Source: Calliopum simillimum (Eukaryota > Arthropoda > Insecta > Diptera > Lauxaniidae). From it: 64,000 nt of DNA. Below the pieces are notes generated by a model. The model ran no database searches. It had not been told where the DNA came from and saw nothing but the letters and a program-made list of their open reading frames with translations. Location of the stretch: assembly GCA_951812925.1 (NCBI GenBank), contig OX638368.1, forward strand, positions 120,365,309 to 120,429,308, written 5' to 3'. This document shows positions 22,333 to 34,079 of the stretch, piece after piece (position 1 is the first letter of the stretch; every line of letters starts with the position of its first letter). A program made the translations under genes and the position numbers.

Positions 22333-23593
22333 AAGCACTCCATGCCAAGTGTACCAGCTCAAAATTTTTTTTCTCCTATTTCGCTCAAGTTTGGCAAAAA
22401 AGTAGATCCGGTGTGCAAGAACAACAATCCGGGAGGATTTGGTCCTAGTACCATTTGTTGTTAAAATACAGGGTGCTGAAGTTGGCGTTTGTAATCATTT
22501 TCATGAAAAGGGTGTTTTTTCAAAAATTTATAGCTTACACTAAAGTTTGTAAATTGATAAATCTAAGTTACTGGTCCCATTCATTTTGAAGTGGTCTTTT
22601 TATAAAAAATATTTGTTGGTGAAAAAATTTTTTTTTCACCAAAATTTTTTATACTTAAAAATACTTTTGAATTTTTTTTTTAAAAAAGCTCCCTTCGATT
22701 TTTTTGAAAGTACTCTAAATCGAAGCATAATTTATAAGCTTTAAAATGATGTATGATTCAAGATGAGATTCGGACTATAAATGGGAGTTTTTGGCTTTTG
22801 AACGCCCGCGAAAGGCAAAAATCTTTTTTTACTCAAGAGGAAAGCATCTTACGAAAAAAGTGAACCTGACTTAAAATGCTTAGAATCGTACAAGCAATAC
22901 GTGAGATTTTTTTGGATTTTTTTTGGAAACTTTTTTTTTTTTTGAATAATTTTTGAAATTTTTTCAAAAATTACTCAATAAAAAAAAAAACATTTTGTTT
23001 AACTTTCCAAAAAATTTCACACTTATTTCCTTGATGATTCTAAGCATTTTATGCCTAGTACACTTTTTCCGTAAGATGCTTTCCTCTTGAGTAAAAATAG
23101 ATTTTTGCCTTTCGCGGGCGTTCAAAAGCCTAAAACTCCCATTTAGCGTCCGAATCCCATCTTGAATCATACAATACATCATTTTAAAGCTTATAAATTA
23201 TGCTTTGATTTAAAGTACTTTTAAAAAAAATCGAATGGGGCTTTTTATAAAAATAATTCAAAAGTATTTTTAAGTGTAAAAAATTTTGGAGGAAAAAAAA
23301 ATTTTTTCACCAAGAAATATTTTTTTATAAAATTAACACTTCAATGGGACCAGTAACTTAGATTTATCAACTTACAAACTTTAGCGTAAGCTATAAATTT
23401 TTGAAAAAACACCTTTTTCATGAAAATGACTAAAAACGCCAACTTCAGCACCCTGTATTTTAACAACAAATGGTACTAGGACCAAATCCTCCCGGATTGT
23501 TGTTCTTGCACACCGGATCTACTTTTTTGCCAAACTTGAGCGAAATCGGAGAAAAAAAAATGTTGAGCGGGTACACTTGGCGTGGAGTGCTTC
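22333..23593. repeat. Long foldback palindrome, family A copy 1
   Basis: Two arms of roughly 600 bp in inverted orientation around a centre near 22963. The outer ends are GAAGCACTCCATGCCAAGTG and CTTGGCGTGGAGTGCTTC. Shared internal landmarks include atccgggaggatttggtcct on the left with its inverse near 23485-23505, and gccaacttcagcaccctgta on the right. A transcript would form a long hairpin. A disrupted second copy lies at 29185-30937. Confidence 0.85.
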
Positions 23594-24209
23594 ATATATA
23601 TATGTACGCATAGTCTTATGTTGTTAAAAGACAACGACAGTAAAGCGATAACGCTAAAGCTTTAAGAATTTAAACACATATCGCTAACTATTGCTACTGC
23701 TGCTGATACTGTTGCTGCTGCTACTGCTTACTTAGCATGTTGATATATGTGCTGTATTCCTATTGCTTCCATTGCTTTTGTTGCTGCTCATTAAGAAGCA
23801 TCACTTGGAATGCTGAGCGCGTTCCTTAAGAAAGTTAGTTGGATTGTGACTTTCGTCGTCTACGCAATGTGTTAATCAGAAGTGTCCACAACAGCAGCAG
23901 CAACAGTAGCGCGGCTGCAACAATTTAAATATTTAAATATTGACAACAAAAAGCATAAATTAATATTGTTGTATTTGTTTAAAATTCGCGGTCAATAAAG
24001 TTATCGCAAAGTTTTATTTTGTTTGTTTTGGATTTTTCCGGAATTTTCATATTATTTTCATTTTAACTTAAAGTGTGCGATTTTTTTCATATTTCGGTAA
24101 ATGAAATGAAAATAGTTTTTTTATTATAAAATTTTTATGAAATTAAAATCTAAATTGGTAAAATATTGTGTAGACATAAAAAATGGTCGCAACTGGAAGT
24201 ATCAAGGTT
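23594..24209. other. Intergenic with short TGC repeats and a possible tiny first exon
   Basis: Contains imperfect TGCTGC/TGCTAC units (about 23690-23740) and a CAGCAGCAA stretch near 23895. At 24183 an ATG opens eight codons (MVATGSIK) ending at a GTTAGT donor-like site at 24207. That could be a small first exon of a plus-strand gene, in the right phase (0) to join exon 2 of the sugar transporter, but the donor lies at the edge of a repeat. Confidence 0.2.
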
Positions 24210-24520
24210 AGTAAAAAGATATTTTTTTATTTGGTCTTGATCTTGAGTCTCGGTCTCGGTCTTGGTTTTGGTCTTAAACAAATTTCTAAAGATTGTTGAG
24301 TATCTAAAATTTCCAAACCTTATTTTTACAAAGCAGTTGGGTTTTTAAGATGCCAAATTTCGAATTGAGAAATGGCTTTATGCTTGAAAGGGGCGTGACA
24401 CACCTATTAACTATAAATTCGCAAGACTAAAAAGCAGTCTTGGTCTTGATGATCATCGTAAGCAAGACCAAAACCAAGACCAAGACCAAGATCAAGAATC
24501 AAGACCAAGACTAAGTAATT
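24210..24520. mobile_element. Foldback element with GGTCTT hexamer arms
   Basis: Left arm: ggtcttgatcttgag with further tcggtctcggtcttgg units (24232-24276). Right arm: the inverse, accaaaaccaagaccaag with more units (24464-24515). The flanks gtaaaa/ttttac also pair. About 300 bp, a MITE whose arms are made of degenerate hexamer repeats. Confidence 0.6.
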
Positions 24521-24989
24521 TTACTCATCACTATATTTGAGTAAGCATATTTTTCGAAAAGTATATGATATTCAAGTTCGGCATCTATCTACCAAATTTA
24601 TTCAAAAGAGTTTGTATTTATCGCTAGATAGAACATGTTAAAATTTTTAATCGTCTAAAAATGTACGGGGCCCTCAACTGCTTACATTCATTTTTCGACT
24701 AGTGTATATATGTTATTATGTGTCGCTAAAGAAGAGGGCGTGACATTACCTATGTACGCACTCTTTTTGTCTAGAGCGGGGTACATATGATCGGGGGTAC
24801 TAGGGGCGACTGAGTGGTTCAAACTATTTTATGTCATCATTTTCTGTTTCAAAGCTCCTAAATCTATATAAAAATAGGCAAACGAAATCGATTCAGTCCC
24901 TGTTTCTATACCTAAATCTCAACCGATTTGCATGATTTTGTTTTTTGTTGGAAAGGTTGTGAGGAGGAACAGTGCATACATAGGCCGCT

Positions 24990-25220
24990 AAATAGAAAAA
25001 ACAATTTCACGGCTAAACCACTGCATCGATTTTTACGAAATTTGATATGGAGATAGGGTAGTCACTAAGGAACGATAACATAACCATTATGTTTTTCAGT
25101 GGGCGGTGCTACGCCCTAAATAGATAAAACTCTCTCACGGCTAAACAACAGCATCGATTTTTACGAAATTTAATATAGAGGTAGGATTAACGCTAAGGAA
25201 TGATAACATGACCATAACGC
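24990..25220. repeat. Two direct repeats of about 120 bp
   Basis: tcacggctaaaccactgcatcgatttttacgaaattt at about 25008 recurs as a close variant at about 25136, each followed by ataggg/aggat...aaggaa(c/t)gataacat. It is part of a larger noncoding repetitive region (24720-25440) that includes gggcgtgac blocks shared with other repeats in the window. Confidence 0.55.
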
Positions 25221-25505
25221 TTTTTTTCAAATTGGGACGAAAAGATATCAAAAACCAAGCTGCTGCACCGATTTTTATGAATGCAGATAACCAGAACCCT
25301 AAAGAAGAATATTAAAAGCTTTTTGTGTTTTATCGAACAAGGAAGGTTATAAAAACTTTTTGCTTTATAGTCAAATCGAAATGGTCGAATTTCAGCCACA
25401 AGGCAAACTCTAATACCTATAAATATCCAAACATTAAAAATGTTTAGAACAAGTAAAATTCTAAAACCTTGGGAGCACCTGCGAGAAACCCAACATGTAA
25501 CCTGG

Positions 25506-25576
25506 GAGTGCCTACTTCTTTAGTTGGGTAGAACGTCGTATACAACGCGAGAATGGTGAGTTCAATCCCTTGTGAA
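25506..25576 (+). ncRNA. tRNA-Ile-like relic
   Basis: ctttagttgggtagaacgtcg resembles the D-arm of fly tRNA-Ile, aacgcgagaatggtgag the anticodon-stem/variable region, and gttcaatccc the T-arm. The anticodon loop is shortened and the acceptor stem does not pair, so it is a pseudogene or SINE head. Confidence 0.45.
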
Positions 25577-26671
25577 CATAAACATTTGGTTGAATTTTGG
25601 TCATGGGGTGAATTCTACAATAGTTCAATATAATTTTCAAATAAGTATATAAAAGTGTATAATACTTACTTATATGGTGCTTGTTATAAAGTTATTTTTT
25701 GACAATTATCACAAATTGTCACAAACGTTTTTATATTCACTTTTTCTTTATAAGCGAGTATTCCTCAATACCAGTTGTAACATTTTCAACTATGATTTTT
25801 GAAACATATATGGCATGATAGCTTTTTAATTAAATACTTTCAAGCCTATGCAATTAGACGATCAAGGAAAACAAAGCTCATTAACTTATTTCCATAATCT
25901 TAGATGCGCTTGAAAATGATCAAGCGAAACATTGTCAACAAAAATCTTCCAAGCATTCAAAACACGTAAATATTGTGTTTTAGTAAACAATATACTTAGC
26001 GTAGATTAACTTATTATAATCCGACTGATTTACAATTTATTCGAAGCATAACTTTATGGCCCAACTACTTACTACTCTCGAATGTTTACAAAGCAACGGT
26101 CAATTAAAAATTTGTACATATTTTGAAATGAGCTAAAATACATTAAGTGAATTATTTATTACTGAACAATTCGTAGGCCAGATTTAAATTTCAAGATAAA
26201 AACAAAAATAACAACAGAAATACTGGACTTAATTTACAACGCTTTTGTACTATCACTATCAGTGATAACAATTGTGTGACAGGTCGCTCAAAGCACATGG
26301 TAAAATAAAAAAGATTTGTTTTTGGGTCGAAATTAAGGTTAGTTGGCCAAGTTCAAACAAGCTTTTCATTGATATGTAACATGTCTTGAATATTCAGTGC
26401 CTTATATAAACCGTAAGAAAGTTCCAATAATACGGGTGTGGTCTGATAACAAAGTAATAGATAACTTTGAAATGCACTAAAGATCACATTTGGATTTGGT
26501 ATACCAAACATCATAAGGTTAAAACTTTAATTAAGAAATTTACCAAGATTTAAGATTATAATTTGCAGGCGTAAAACAACACAGACATTTGATTTGAATA
26601 TTTTTAACTTACTTATTCCTTGCTGCTTCGTCTTCTGCCGTGCCTTCTTGGATAGTAAGAATGCTGCTATG
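25577..26671. other. Intergenic, no supported gene
   Basis: AT-rich, no exon-like frame seen on either strand. Confidence 0.4.
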
Positions 26672-27690
26672 GACAGTGTTCACGGTGAGCTTGAAAAGGG
26701 CGAAAGTGGAGCTAAAATGGATCCAAAATCGGCTAATGCAGAAAGTTTCTATATTGTTTCTAGATTATAAAAATGTTAAAATTAAAATCCTAGCTGCTCG
26801 TCTTCGGAAGTTACGCACATTTTTGTGTTCATGGTATGCACTTGCATGAAAACCATATAAAATTAAAAAAATGAAGACAAAAAAACAGAACAAACAAATA
26901 TAAAAATAGTTACATTTAATGTATTTTGCATTGTTGAATCCGAATCCAGCCTTAAAATTGCTATACCTCATACGGTTTTTGAGATATCTTAGCTTAAACA
27001 AGGAAAAAATACCGTTTTTGCTATATTTTGGCGCTATATAGCTTGAACACGGAACATTTATACTTAAAATCCGATACAAGTATTCAAAGCTCTAATCTTT
27101 TTCTTTAAAACTTAATTTATGTTGATATCTTTATTTTTCTCGGAGATATCCTAACCTAAAATGTTGAAAAAGTGCAAAAAACATGTTTTTTCATTATTTC
27201 AGTCTATGATATTTCGGAGAAACATAAAGCTATTGAAATAATTTAAATGAAGTTGTAAAGAATAAAAATTAGAGCTTTGAGCAATTGTATCGGATTCTAC
27301 GTATAAATGTTCTATATTCTAGTAATATCGCTTCAAAATATAGCAAAAACGGTATTTTTTCCTTGTTTAGGCTAAGATATCTCAAAAACCGTATAAGATA
27401 CAGCAATTTTAAGGCTGGATTCAGATTCAACATTGCAAAATACATTGAATATAACTATTTTTATATTTGTTTGTTCTGTTCTTTTTCTTCATTTTTTTAA
27501 TTTTATATGGTTTTCATGCAAGTGCATACCATGAACACAAAAATGTGCATAACTTCCGAAGACGAGCAGCTAGGATTTTAATTTTAACATTTTTATAATC
27601 TAAAAACAATATAGAAACTTTCTGCATTAGCCGATTTTGGATCCATTTTAGCTCCACTTTCCCCCTTTTCAAGCTCACAGTGTGTTCTCG
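26672..27690. repeat. Long foldback palindrome, family B
   Basis: Inverted arms of about 450 bp. gagcttgaaaagggcg... ctccaaatgg-type sequence on the left mirrors the right end. The block agctgctcgtcttcggaagt at about 26791 pairs with acttccgaagacgagcagct at about 27550. The centre is near 27180. A diverged relative occupies about 57150-58030. Confidence 0.8.
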
Positions 27691-28136
27691 ACAACATTAT
27701 TTCTGTTGTCGTACGAGTATTAGTGATCTAAATTGTTTTTACTTTTTTTTTTATGAAAAATTCATAAAGTTTCCAACAAATAACCCATAATTACAATATG
27801 ATTAAGATTGTCTAAGTTAGAACAGCGCAAAATTCATTTTTATTGAAGTTTTTTACAACTTTTCATATTAAGGCCAAATAAAACATGAATTTTTTGCCAA
27901 TAATTTATGCAAATACACGTTTTTTGTTCAATAGTGTATTTAATTGCAAACTGTATTTGTATAAAGTATGGCCGAAAACCGTGTTTTATTTGGCTTTAAT
28001 ATGAAAAGTTGTAAAAATCTGCTATAAAAATGAGCTTTGTTCTATTCTAATCAGATCTTTATCATTGGTACGTTTTTTGGAAGCATTATATCAAACTAGA
28101 TGACTCGGTGAACTTCGAACCACCAAAAATTTATTT

Positions 28137-28790
28137 GATAACACAGGACCACAAAAAAAAAAAAAAAGTCCTGTAGTAGAAAGTTGAGGTACCATACGGT
28201 ATGGTTTTCAATGTGCTAAAAACGAATCCGAGGTCAGAATTTAGCCATCACCCTCAGATTTTGATATATCTCTGCTTAAAGTTGCAGAAAGCGCTGTTTT
28301 CAGGCTTATGGTGCAGTTCCAGGAAATGTGGTAGCTCCATTTTTTCAATGACATCGAATAGCCACAATCTTCCTTATAAAACTCTGCCTTCAAACTTTTC
28401 CGATTGGACTCTTACTTTCAGAGTTATCTTACTTTGAAGTAAAGGGTTATCATTTTTATATGTTAAATGGATTTTACGCTACAAACATAATGTAGTGCTT
28501 TGTATGGGGGTTGAGATACGTTTACTTCAAACGGTGATATCTCGGGAAGTAAAAGTCCAATCGAAAAAATTAGAATGCATAGTTGAAAATATGGAACTAC
28601 ATCGTTTCCTGGAACTGCACCATAAGCCTGAAAACAGTGCTTCCTGCAACTTTAAGCAAGGATATCTAAAAATCTGAGGGTGATGGCTAAATTCTGACCT
28701 CGGATTCGTTTTTAGCACATTGAAAATCATACCGTATGGTGCCTCAACTTTCTACTACAGGACTTTTTTTTTTTGTGGTCCTGTGTTATC
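28137..28790. repeat. Long foldback palindrome, family C
   Basis: Ends GATAACACAGGACCACAAAA and TTTTGTGGTCCTGTGTTATC are inverted. The arms run about 300 bp each and share landmarks such as aaaacgaatccgaggtcaga on the left with tctgacctcggattcgtttt on the right. The centre is near 28463. No intact reading frame of its own. Confidence 0.85.
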
Positions 28791-29184
28791 GATTATACAG
28801 TGCAACAAATTGAGTGAACACCAATCTGGTCGCTGATTCCGAATCTGGCAACCGTTTTTTCCTCTCACATCTGAGATCTGAGTAGAAAACGCTATTTTCA
28901 GACAAATGGCGTACATCCAGGAAAAAGTGCCCTTTAATTTTAAGATTATGGGGTGTAAATTTCATGAGAATCGATTAAGAGGTCTTTGAGAAAATGCGGC
29001 TTAAGACAAATTTTTGTATGAGAACCACCCTAAATATGCACTCTAACTAAAAATTCTCATCTTTTAAACAATCTCAGTATTGTTGAGAACAAATAAAAAA
29101 AAAAAATGGTTCAAATCGTTGAAGCCGTTTTCGAGTTTAAGCGAGACTAATGGACAGAATTCATTTTTATAAGTATACGTGTAT

Positions 29185-30937
29185 GAAGCAAAACACGCCA
29201 AGCGAACCAGCTGAAAATTTTTTTGTCTCCGATTTCGCTCAAATTTGGCAATAAGGCAGATCTGGAGTGCAAGAACAATAATCCGGGAGGATTTGGTTCC
29301 ATTGCCATTTGTTGTTATACTTCAACGGGGTATTGAAGTTGGCGTTTTTAGTCATTCTCATGAAAAGGGTGTTTTTTCAAAAATTTATAGCTAACACTAA
29401 ATTTGGAAATTGATATTGGGTGTACAACTTAAAAACCGGAATTTTTTAGCGAATTTGATGCTTTATTGTGGAAAAATGTTACAATATATTTTATTCAAAG
29501 TATTGTCCATTGGAAGCTACAACATTTCCCCATCTTTCAGGCAATTTATGAATTCCATCCCAAAAAAATTGCGTCGGCTTGGCGGCCAAAAATGAATCGA
29601 GCCAATTTTCGATATCTTGAACTTAAGTGAAGCGTATTCCTGATAGGGCATTCTGCATCGATCGGAACAAATGGTAGTCTGATGGTGCAAGGTCTGGGCT
29701 ATAAAGCGGGTGAGGCGGGCGCTTTGCAAGAAAAGTATAATATCAACGACTTACAAACAGCGGGCGATGCATAACAGGGAAAAAAACAAAAAATTAGAAC
29801 TTTGCATATGCTGCATTGAATTTTTGTTGTGATTCTCGTCTAATCTATGCAAAAAATGAATAAAGCATGCTTGGTCGAGTTGTTGGTAAAAAAAAAAAAA
29901 AAAGGTTATGGGTGAAACGTATCGAAAACCAATCTACCAACAAAATTTTTTGGTTTTTTTACCTATGCATTTTGCCTTGTTTTTGTAATGTTGTTGTTTT
30001 TACTCAAAAACACACAGAACTGTAAGCTCACACCACAAAACACTTGACACGTGATTTTTTGGTAGCTAGTTAATGTAAATCATTATCTGTTCAAAACAAC
30101 AAAAAAAAAAACAAAATTTCCCATCCGTTGTTTTCCGTTGTTTTCCAGGTAATTTTTGACTGGGGCAGCAATATGTGGCCGAGCGTTATCGTGGTGGAAA
30201 ATGATTGACTCATGTCTGGTCGCATACGTTGGCCGCTCTGCCTGGATTTTCTGCTTCAATTGGATCAATTGTTGACGATAGAATTGAGCATTAATGGTTT
30301 GGCCACCTGGCAACAGCTCATAATCGATCACACCTATCTGGTCCTGACCAGGACGTTCTTTGTCTTCGACATCAAAATAACCACTTTTAAACCACTCACG
30401 ACAGCTTGATTCAGCTGGAGCATAGTCCCTATAAACTTCTACAAGAATGCGATGACTTTCGGCAGTTGTTTTCTTTGCAAAAAAATGACCCACTAGAACC
30501 CCCCCGCAAATGCTGTCTTTTTCTCCAATTTTCGAAGTTATTCATCGTGAAAAATAATAATGATGCACACAAGATAAAATTGTTTTGTTGACTGATTTTG
30601 ACAGCTGTCAAATGTACCTTCAAAATGACATATATATAAAGTTCGAGCTTTCACGATATTTGTTAGTACGGACATCCACCGTCAAATTCCGGTTTTTAAG
30701 TTGTACACCCAATGTATGTTAGTAACTAATCCCATTCATTTTAAAGTGTTCTTTTTTTTATAAAATTTAAAAATACTTTTGAATTTTTTTTTTTAAAAAT
30801 ATCATATCATTTTAAAACTTATAAATTATGCTTTAATTTAAAGTACTTTAAAAAAACCGGTACTACCATACCATAAAATTTGAGCGAAATCGGAGACAAA
30901 AAAATGTTTACCTGGTACACTTGCCGTGTTTTGCTTC
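29185..30937. repeat. Foldback family A copy 2, interrupted by mariner
   Basis: Ends GAAGCAAAACACGCCAAGCG and TTGCCGTGTTTTGCTTC match the family at 22333-23593. The flanking left piece (29185-29415) and right piece (30713-30937) rejoin in alignment with that element once the mariner at 29416-30712 is removed. It is strongly shortened relative to copy 1. Confidence 0.75.
29416..30712 (-). mobile_element. Internally deleted mariner transposon
   Basis: Terminal inverted repeats TTGGGTGTACAACTTAAAAA and TTTTTAAGTTGTACACCCAA are almost perfect over about 30 bp. On the minus strand the transposase reads HFFAKKTTAESHR (N-terminal helix-turn-helix region), then ERPGQ fused directly to DQIGVIDYELL, so the segment with the first catalytic Asp is missing. 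HHDNARPH carries the second Asp. The third, in APSDYHLF (about 29690), is displaced by unrelated sequence at roughly 29740-30100, and frameshifts are present. The left flank has TA; the right flank reads TGTA. Non-functional. Confidence 0.88.
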
Positions 30938-31242
30938 ATATATAGAAGATAGAAGATATTGTAAATAAATTCGATCGAAATTGAGTTTCTCGAAATAAAT
31001 TCCTAACTAAGGGGGCTATACCTCAAAAACCCATTGTCTCGAGAACGTCAAGGAAAAAAAAAATGTGATTTTCGGACAAAGCGACCTTGAAACTAGTTTG
31101 TAAAATATGCTTTGCAAAATGTTGCATTTTGGTTGTTGTCTAGTGATATTGATATCATTGGTGTGCAACCTCAGCTTTCTCACAAATACCTTCACAGTCT
31201 TTTTATGTTATATGTTAACCCAGAAGCAATTTTTGAGACAAT
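30938..31242. other. Intergenic, no supported gene
   Basis: About 300 bp of AT-rich sequence without recognisable features. Confidence 0.35.
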
Positions 31243-31551
31243 CAGGCCTATCACTGAATCCATCGTAGATACGAATTTCGTGAAGTCTACGAAAGTGCTA
31301 TCATTGAATTCGAATAGCTACGACGTGAATTCAAAATTCGTCGATTGGGATCACTTACTCCATCCGAAACTCAAATTTTTTTTAGTTTCCGACGAATAGA
31401 TATGACTACCGAGGAAATAATTTAATTTTATTAAAGAAGAACTTCAAACTCCACGAATAACGAAGTTGCGTTCGTAATTTCTTGAAATCATTAATAGCAT
31501 TTTCGTAGATCTCACGAAATTCGTATCTACGATGGATTCAATGATAGGCGT
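31243..31551. mobile_element. MITE, CAGGCCTAT family, copy 2
   Basis: Inverted arms: caggcctatcactgaatcca with cgtagatacgaatttcgtga on the left, and tcacgaaattcgtatctacg with atggattcaatgataggc on the right. About 309 bp with no reading frame. Same family as 15751-16041. Confidence 0.8.
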
Positions 31552-32909
31552 GAATATAATTTTACGAATATAAACTATGTCATGCAACCAAATAGAATGT
31601 AAAAGCTTAAGTAAACTTTTTTTTATGTACCGTTCTTTGATCACTTTCAAGCTTAATGGGATTCTACAGATTATTTTAAAAACTTCGCATATAAGAATAT
31701 TGTCAGCATAACTTCTGGAAATATATCATGATAACTTTTTTTTTATATTGGTGATTTCTTAGCGTAGTTTTTTGAAGAATTTTTGTTTTATTAAAACTTA
31801 AGGTTTAACCAATAGTTTGATTTATAATGAGTCGTATTTATGGCGTGATAAGCATTGTTACTCTTAGAACAGTTTTTGATTATTTGATTTGAAGATTGAT
31901 TTATTAAATGATGAATTTATGACATACTTTATAAGAAACAGATTTCAATTCAAGTTCAAAAATCAGATTAAAATTTAGTTGTTGATAACATAAGGAGATT
32001 TCTAAGTGGGCACCTAAAATATGTTTAGTGAAAAACTCGAAAGCTTTATCAGATTTAGAATTTTTATTAGAAATTATTAACATGTGCAGTAAGTAATAAA
32101 ATTTTGGCCATAACATATGTATATATCGTAAATCATTTCAATTCATGGCGCAGTTGAAATTAAAGGCGCATAATAATGAAATAAATAAATAAAATAAAAT
32201 GACAATCAATTTGCTTGCAACATGTGTCTAAACATTTTGATATATTTCATGTGCAATATATTTCAATGTTTTGTGTGTCAATATGTTAAGCATTCCAATT
32301 TGCAATAATATTTAAATTAAAATAAACTTTTTTTAATTGAAAACTTTTGTTGTTTATCTTGGCTGCTCGCTACCACACAAAATCCGCGTCAATTACGAGT
32401 GTACCCGCACTTCCGCAGAGATAAATAAAAAATTGTTACGATTACTTTCAAATGCTAAGATGTCCCAAATGATGTGCAAATATTTACAGCGCAAATATAA
32501 ACACACAAAGTACGAGTATCTAATATTTGTTAATTTTTTTTTGGAATTTATGAAAATTTTGTTACTCTTTTAAAGTTTTCAATTGTTTACTTGAACCTTG
32601 AATTTTAAACAAGCGCAGCTTTGCGATTTTGGAACTAGAGCCGACTGGATGGTGTGCACTATGATAACCTGCGGCGGGATTGAAAAATATTTTAAAATCG
32701 CACAAAACACAAAAATCTCCATAAAAAAGACCACAGTACCTTTCTTTAGTAATAACTATGTAGATATTTTAGTTTAAGAACAAGCATGGACCAGATGACA
32801 TTTTTGGTTACAGCTTACTGTTCAATATGTTTATGTGAAACACCAACAAAATCAAGGCAAAGTGCATAAAAAGAATGGATGGCTTGTTTGCATTAAGCGT
32901 TTCGGAACC
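31552..32909. other. Intergenic; possible LINE 3' tail near 32100-32200
   Basis: Mostly featureless. The stretch ending in an aataaataaataaaataaaa-type run at about 32178-32203 looks like the 3' end of a non-LTR element, but no coding remnant is seen. Confidence 0.3.
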
Positions 32910-33116
32910 CACCAAAGGTCAACTTTATCAGACGCATTTGCCGACATCCAGAAGAACTTGCAAGCACACTATATTTAATTTTTAGCATAGATTTGTTGAG
33001 AACCACAGCAAAAAGAAAGAAAAAAGTGCATGCAAGAGTACAAATTTTTTGTTTTTTCTCTGTTGTTGTAAGTTCTTCTAGATGTCGGCAAATGCTTTTG
33101 ATAAGGTTAACCAATG
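32910..33116. mobile_element. Short MITE with about 45-bp inverted ends
   Basis: ggtcaactttatcagacgca followed by tttgccgacatccagaag (left) pairs with cttctagatgtcggcaaa followed by tgcttttgataaggttaacc (right). About 200 bp, noncoding. Confidence 0.7.
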
Positions 33117-34079
33117 TTGTGTGTTCTTATTATGCGTTTTGCCTTTTTTGTTGTTGTTTTACATAACCATATTGCACAGTAAGCATAAGCAGCAATGGCA
33201 AATAAAATTGCAAATATTTCCATTTTTAGTAAAAGTTGCTATTCTATTTTTCCCATATTAGAGATCAATGTCGTTACTAGTGAAAAAACCAAAAAAAGTC
33301 ATACCAACTCCAAGCAACACTGTTGCCATTTAAATTAATTGCTTAATCATCATCGACAAATGTCTCGTGTGATTGTTGACAAAAGTAATTTACATTTGTG
33401 ATTGATTCGATGTGGGCACACATGATATCATTTTAAAAATATTGACTTTAGTTTGAGGAAAATACTTCATACCTGCATTTGTACTTAAAGTAATGAAAAA
33501 TCGATGACGGAGGTCACATGAATCCAAATTGTTCTCAACGGTATCTACGTAATTAAGTAAGTACCTTTCTCTCTTTACATGTAATGCGGAAGGGCATATA
33601 AAGATGACCCACGCGGCGATAGTCGTCGCTATCAATTCATTGAGTTTTTTAGTTTTTCATGGAATTTAATTCTTCTTTTAATTTGATGCAAAACAAATGA
33701 ATTCTACATATATTTCATGGAGAATATTATTTTTCAATAAATTAAAATACTTTATGATTTTGATTGACACGAAGGTTGCACATCAACGACTTTATTTTCA
33801 AAGGATAGTACACAGTAAACGACAATGTATCGCTTTTGTATTCCCTGAGCAATAACAGTGACTGACTTGCAAAACTCTGTACAATGGTATGGAACTCCTC
33901 TTTTGGTAAAAATATTTTAAGATACTATGCTACATATACCCATGCTGGAAAATGTCTCGGAAGCTGCTATCAATATTTCATAAGAAATAAAACCCTTTTA
34001 AATGGACCATTTTTACATTCCACTATTGAAACGTATGTGGCCAAGAAGTTATTTTCAATATAGAGTTTCTGCGCCAGAG
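33117..34079. other. Intergenic, no supported gene
   Basis: I see nothing I can name here. Confidence 0.35.
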
